From a virus: a DNA stretch of 27,180 nt. This document shows, in pieces, positions 24,131 through 27,180 of the stretch (within the stretch, counting starts at the first letter, position 1; each line of letters opens with the position of its first letter). The DNA lies in the IMG/VR virus record IMGVR_UViG_3300017779_000118, positions 1 to 27,180 of that record; one strand, 5' to 3'. The notes below the pieces were generated by a model. That model worked only from the letters and a program-made list of their open reading frames with translations, made no database searches and was not told the DNA's origin. The position numbers and the translations under genes are program-made.

Positions 24131-26653
24131 TTATGGTTTTTCTTTATTTATTACTAACTTAGAATATTTATCTTCATTAATATCCCAAAGTCCTTCGTCG
24201 CCATCTTTATCTGCCGCAGTTTGTTTATAGCCAGTCCATGCTATCCAAATTTTCTTATTATCCATAGGAACTACTCTAAAGTGCATTTTGGTTTCAAATT
24301 TATTTCCTCTGAGGAAATATTCATGGTAGCCTTCTCTTTGAACGCCTAACTCTATCTCTCCTTCATCAATGGTTTTAGAATTGGGTGAAATGTTAGTAGA
24401 GACTTCGGAAGGGAATTTACCCGCCTTACCAAATAGGTCAAATATATCATCATCTGAATTAATGTCTATTGTCCAGTACATCGTTTCTTCTGAAAGATTA
24501 ATTGCTAAGGTTAGGTCATCATCCTTCCTAGAATATACTTTGAACTCCCCTTTTCTATATTCCGAAGGGGTCTTGTAACTATCACTCAACATGATTTTGT
24601 CGGAGTCTGCCATGAACTTCTTTTCTTTATGGTTGTAGGTTATGCCATCTCTAGAATTAAACCACTCCTCTAATCTAGACATGTCTCCTGCCTTCTGTAC
24701 TCCTAATACGCTATCATATAATCTTCCATGTTCCTTAACTAAGAAATTATGTAATTCTTTTATTGACATGGGGCCCTTTTCTTTTAATGCTTGAAATGCT
24801 GCTACTGTTAATTCACTTTGCTTAGTTTTCATTATATTCTCGGCATCGGTTTTCCAAGAATCTAAATTCATCATTGCATGTTTAGACATTAGGTTATCCT
24901 TTTCAAATTCGTAGAAAGTAAACCCATCCATAGATTTTAATATCGCTTCTCCGTGAACATAGTCTGTAACTAGAATTCCTTTCTCTAATGCCTTAGTCTT
25001 AAATTTCAAACTCTTTTTAGTTTCTTTAGATAGCATTTCCAAAGTAATTATTTTATCGGGGTATTCTACTTCGGGTATTTCTATAACGGTGGAACCGTAA
25101 ATAGTATATTTCTCACCATTGAACTTAACTTCATCTACTTTAACTCTAATAATATCTCCAGTATCTACATCTATTTTGGTATTGTTAGCCTTACCAACAT
25201 CCATGTATTTTATTTTGTCTAACTCTCTAATGTGTCTTCCTTCGCCTTCTGCTGGCCCTGCACCTAAAGTGTATGAAAACATATTTGATTTTGTTTTCTT
25301 CTTATCTAAAACAATTAAATCTAAGTCTACGAACTTCTTCCATTTAATCCACTTTGGGTTTTTCTTAGTCCCTATGTAATAGGTAGAAGTAATGTCCTTT
25401 ATGACTACCCCTTCAGCAGTGGGCATCCCCATAATAGTTTCACTATATTCTTTAATGTCCTTTAGATTGTCAGCAATTCTAGTATCTTTCTTAGAAGGGA
25501 ATGCTAGGCTCTCATCCGAGTGCATAGAATAATTATTGAATAGGATATCTATTCTTTCTCTAAGTTCTTCTCCTGCCATACTTCTTTCTTCATGTCTCAT
25601 TATATCGAATACATGTGCCCTTAATGTTGCATCGGGGTGCTGATTTTTAAAAACATGGGCAATTGTATCTGCTCTATGTAGTGCCTCTTCTTCATCAAAT
25701 AGGATTAACTCTGCATCTAAAATACAATCTCCAAAGTTTTTCTTTTTCATTACTTCGACTTGGGCCTTGCATTTATCAGTAATATCTTTTTCATTATATG
25801 AATAGATTTTAATTTTATTATCTATCTTATGAATCTGTATTCTCATGCCGTCATATTTTTCTTGTACGACCCATTCTCCACTAAATCCCTGTAGTTCGTT
25901 AATATCTTCTAATTCAAATATTCTATACATTGGCTTGTTGGGAATAATGAAATCTACTACAGCCTTTTCTTCTTGAGATTTCTCAGCCTTCTTTAATTGT
26001 ACGCCTAGTAACTTATTCCAATCTTCTTCAGTGTTCTTGGATAAGAAAAATAATTTCAATAGAGAAAGGCCATTCTTAAACTTACTTTCAATCTTTTTAG
26101 AATCTTTACCGTCTCCGTAATGTTCGGTAATATAAAGTGGGATATCTTTAGGGTCTAAGTCTAGACCTTTCAATCCAACTGTAATGTCGTCGGGGTCAAT
26201 ATCTTTGATGTCATATAATTTATCCGGTAGGGTTTCATCATCTGTTCTCAAAGCATAGTGAATAAATTTAATCATAACTCCACTATCTCCCATTAAGGCT
26301 TCCAAAACATTTCCTTTGAAGCGTTTTGCAAATGGGTCTTGTACTTCATCTGATTCGAAGCGTAGCATTTTAATTGCGTTGTAGACTTCTGAAGCAGTAG
26401 GGCTTTCGGGATTCATAGCATTTTTATTTTCTATGATATCTCTTGCTAAGTATTCTTGGAGTTGGCCACCCAAGTAATCTACATTATCATATTCGTCTCT
26501 AATATCTTCTATTGCCTTTCTCCATCTAGACCCGTAGTTCTTAGGGTCACTCTTAGCGGAAAGATAGGCTACTCTAGTCTTTTCAAAAAGTGAGAGTATT
26601 TTGCTTGAGACGGATTCAGTTTCCTTCTCAAATAGAAGGCCGGTTAGTGGCAT
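24131..26653 (-). CDS. ATP-dependent DNA ligase with extra C-terminal region
   Basis: Seals nicks in double-stranded DNA through a ligase-AMP intermediate. Residues 1-230 are mostly helical and fit a DNA-binding N-terminal domain. The nucleotidyltransferase core follows: motif I EKYDGMR with the adenylated Lys at 266, motif III LDAELILFD at 312-320, IIIa around AHVFDIM at 346-352, motif IV EGVVIKD at 414-420 and motif V WIKWKK at 435-440. An OB-fold-like segment covers about 441-525. All key residues are present, so it should be active. The protein is about 250-300 residues longer than typical archaeal ligases. The extra part holds a winged-helix-like stretch (about 610-685) and a C-terminal domain (about 700-815) with WTIDI, GYHEYFL, KMHFRVVP and WIAWTGYKQ. 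That domain may be related to LigD-type phosphoesterases, but I cannot show it. The start follows AAGTGATATT. The position just before the head genes is unusual for a replication or repair enzyme. Confidence 0.93.
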   Translation of the reverse strand: MPLTGLLFEKETESVSSKILSLFEKTRVAYLSAKSDPKNYGSRWRKAIEDIRDEYDNVDYLGGQLQEYLARDIIENKNAMNPESPTASEVYNAIKMLRFESDEVQDPFAKRFKGNVLEALMGDSGVMIKFIHYALRTDDETLPDKLYDIKDIDPDDITVGLKGLDLDPKDIPLYITEHYGDGKDSKKIESKFKNGLSLLKLFFLSKNTEEDWNKLLGVQLKKAEKSQEEKAVVDFIIPNKPMYRIFELEDINELQGFSGEWVVQEKYDGMRIQIHKIDNKIKIYSYNEKDITDKCKAQVEVMKKKNFGDCILDAELILFDEEEALHRADTIAHVFKNQHPDATLRAHVFDIMRHEERSMAGEELRERIDILFNNYSMHSDESLAFPSKKDTRIADNLKDIKEYSETIMGMPTAEGVVIKDITSTYYIGTKKNPKWIKWKKFVDLDLIVLDKKKTKSNMFSYTLGAGPAEGEGRHIRELDKIKYMDVGKANNTKIDVDTGDIIRVKVDEVKFNGEKYTIYGSTVIEIPEVEYPDKIITLEMLSKETKKSLKFKTKALEKGILVTDYVHGEAILKSMDGFTFYEFEKDNLMSKHAMMNLDSWKTDAENIMKTKQSELTVAAFQALKEKGPMSIKELHNFLVKEHGRLYDSVLGVQKAGDMSRLEEWFNSRDGITYNHKEKKFMADSDKIMLSDSYKTPSEYRKGEFKVYSRKDDDLTLAINLSEETMYWTIDINSDDDIFDLFGKAGKFPSEVSTNISPNSKTIDEGEIELGVQREGYHEYFLRGNKFETKMHFRVVPMDNKKIWIAWTGYKQTAADKDGDEGLWDINEDKYSKLVINKEKP

Positions 26654-26657
26654 AATA

Positions 26658-27131
26658 TCACTTTAAAACTCTGATGACATTGGTAAGTCCAAGACCTTCT
26701 ATTAGTGCTATTCTTGTTTGTAATTCAGAAGTCTTCATTGCTTTTATCTCCTTTAGAGTTCGAGAAATAGTCTCAATTTGCTTCTTTGTCAATCTTGCTT
26801 TCTCTCCTTCTAATAACTCTAGACCGATATTAACATTTAATCCCGTAATGGTAGATAATTGTGTTCTTAGAGTGATGTCTTCTTTGGGGTCTACTGCTTT
26901 CTTAATCTTATATTCCTCTTCTACACCTGCAAGACCAAATCCTTCTTTATCTTGATTAGGAACTTTGATAGTAACATTTTCAGCCTTTGGTCTTTTGACC
27001 TTAACTAATTCTTCATCTACTTCTAATGGCATACTGTTCCTAGTTTCTTCTAGTAGAGTTTGCTTTGCAATTCTAGCGGCTCTAATAGCCTGTTCAATTT
27101 TTGCTTCTTCTGCTGTCATTCTTGTTGGCAT
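26658..27131 (-). CDS. Unknown 157-aa charged protein
   Basis: I do not recognise a family. The protein is rich in Lys and Glu. The N-terminal 25 residues look like an amphipathic helix (TAEEAKIEQAIRAARIAKQT). A middle part holds short beta-like segments (VKVKRPKAENVTIKVPNQ), and the C-terminal third looks helical (KKQIETISRTLKEIKAMKTS) and ends in IEGLGLTNVIRVLK. No membrane segment or cysteine is seen. I chose the ATG at 27131, eight bases after GGAG. A GTG three codons earlier is in frame but overlaps that ribosome site. It ends four bases before the DNA ligase start, and the upstream partial gene ends six bases before it, so it is probably co-translated with both. It could be a ligase partner or a virion protein; nothing decides between them. 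Confidence 0.75.
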   Translation of the reverse strand: MPTRMTAEEAKIEQAIRAARIAKQTLLEETRNSMPLEVDEELVKVKRPKAENVTIKVPNQDKEGFGLAGVEEEYKIKKAVDPKEDITLRTQLSTITGLNVNIGLELLEGEKARLTKKQIETISRTLKEIKAMKTSELQTRIALIEGLGLTNVIRVLK

Positions 27132-27136
27132 TTTAC

Positions 27137-27180
27137 TCACTCCATCTTCTGAATAATCTTTGCCATGTCATCGAAGGACA
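27137..27180 (-). CDS. C-terminal end of an upstream gene (partial)
   Basis: Only the last 13 codons are in the window. They read SFDDMAKIIQKME and end at a TGA at 27139-27137, in a frame open to the right edge. The tail is short, charged and probably helical, and does not identify the protein. In tailed viruses portal and terminase genes normally lie upstream of the prohead protease, so this could be the end of one of those or of another accessory gene. This is a guess from position only. The end of the gene (GGAG, then the TGA) doubles as the ribosome site of the next gene. Confidence 0.55.
   Translation of the reverse strand, partial: SFDDMAKIIQKME

Noticed and set aside
1-27180. tRNA genes, rRNA, CRISPR array or insertion sequence
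   Set aside because: No cloverleaf-like stretch, spaced direct repeats with unique spacers, terminal inverted repeats or transposase motifs were seen; coding genes fill nearly all of the window.

Overview
This AT-rich window is a stretch of a tailed double-stranded DNA virus genome (Caudoviricetes, long-tailed, siphovirus-like plan). Every convincing gene is on the minus strand, so the map reads from right to left. It is the head-neck-tail morphogenesis block, from just before the prohead protease to the first part of a tail fibre. Terminase and portal are not seen and probably lie beyond the right edge. I infer an archaeal host: many ribosome sites are of the GGTGA/GGAGGTGAT type, there is a large ATP-dependent DNA ligase, and there is an Arf-like small GTPase. 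A marine archaeal virus, for example a magrovirus-like virus of Poseidoniales (Marine Group II), is my best guess. An Asgard-archaeal or other host cannot be excluded from sequence alone.

Layout in transcription order. (1) 27180-24131: the end of an unknown gene, an unknown 157-aa protein and an 840-aa ATP-dependent DNA ligase. (2) 24090-20160, head: prohead protease with a fused scaffold and an internal scaffold start, the HK97-fold major capsid protein, a probable head decoration or minor capsid protein and two small proteins. (3) 20150-18210, accessory insert: two small membrane proteins, a membrane-anchored Arf/SR-beta-like GTPase and a zinc-binding protein. (4) 18206-14248, neck: two unknown virion-type proteins, a head-tail adaptor with an inserted beta domain, a small helical protein and a tail-terminator candidate. 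(5) 14222-1, tail: tube protein, a 34-aa basic peptide not found by length-limited ORF calling, a tail assembly chaperone pair joined by a clear -1 frameshift signal, tape measure, two tail proteins, a 2307-aa baseplate hub/receptor-binding protein, a small tail-tip protein and a repeat-containing tail fibre that runs off the left edge.

Genes are packed with 0-60 bases between them and frequent 1-4 base overlaps. Stop codons are often embedded in the next gene's ribosome site, so translation is probably coupled along a few long transcripts. The least expected content is the small GTPase with its membrane-protein neighbours inside a virion gene cluster. Other notable points are the canonical A_AAA_AAC frameshift site, the internal scaffold start, and the apparent complete absence of the palindromes GATC, AGCT and ACGT.
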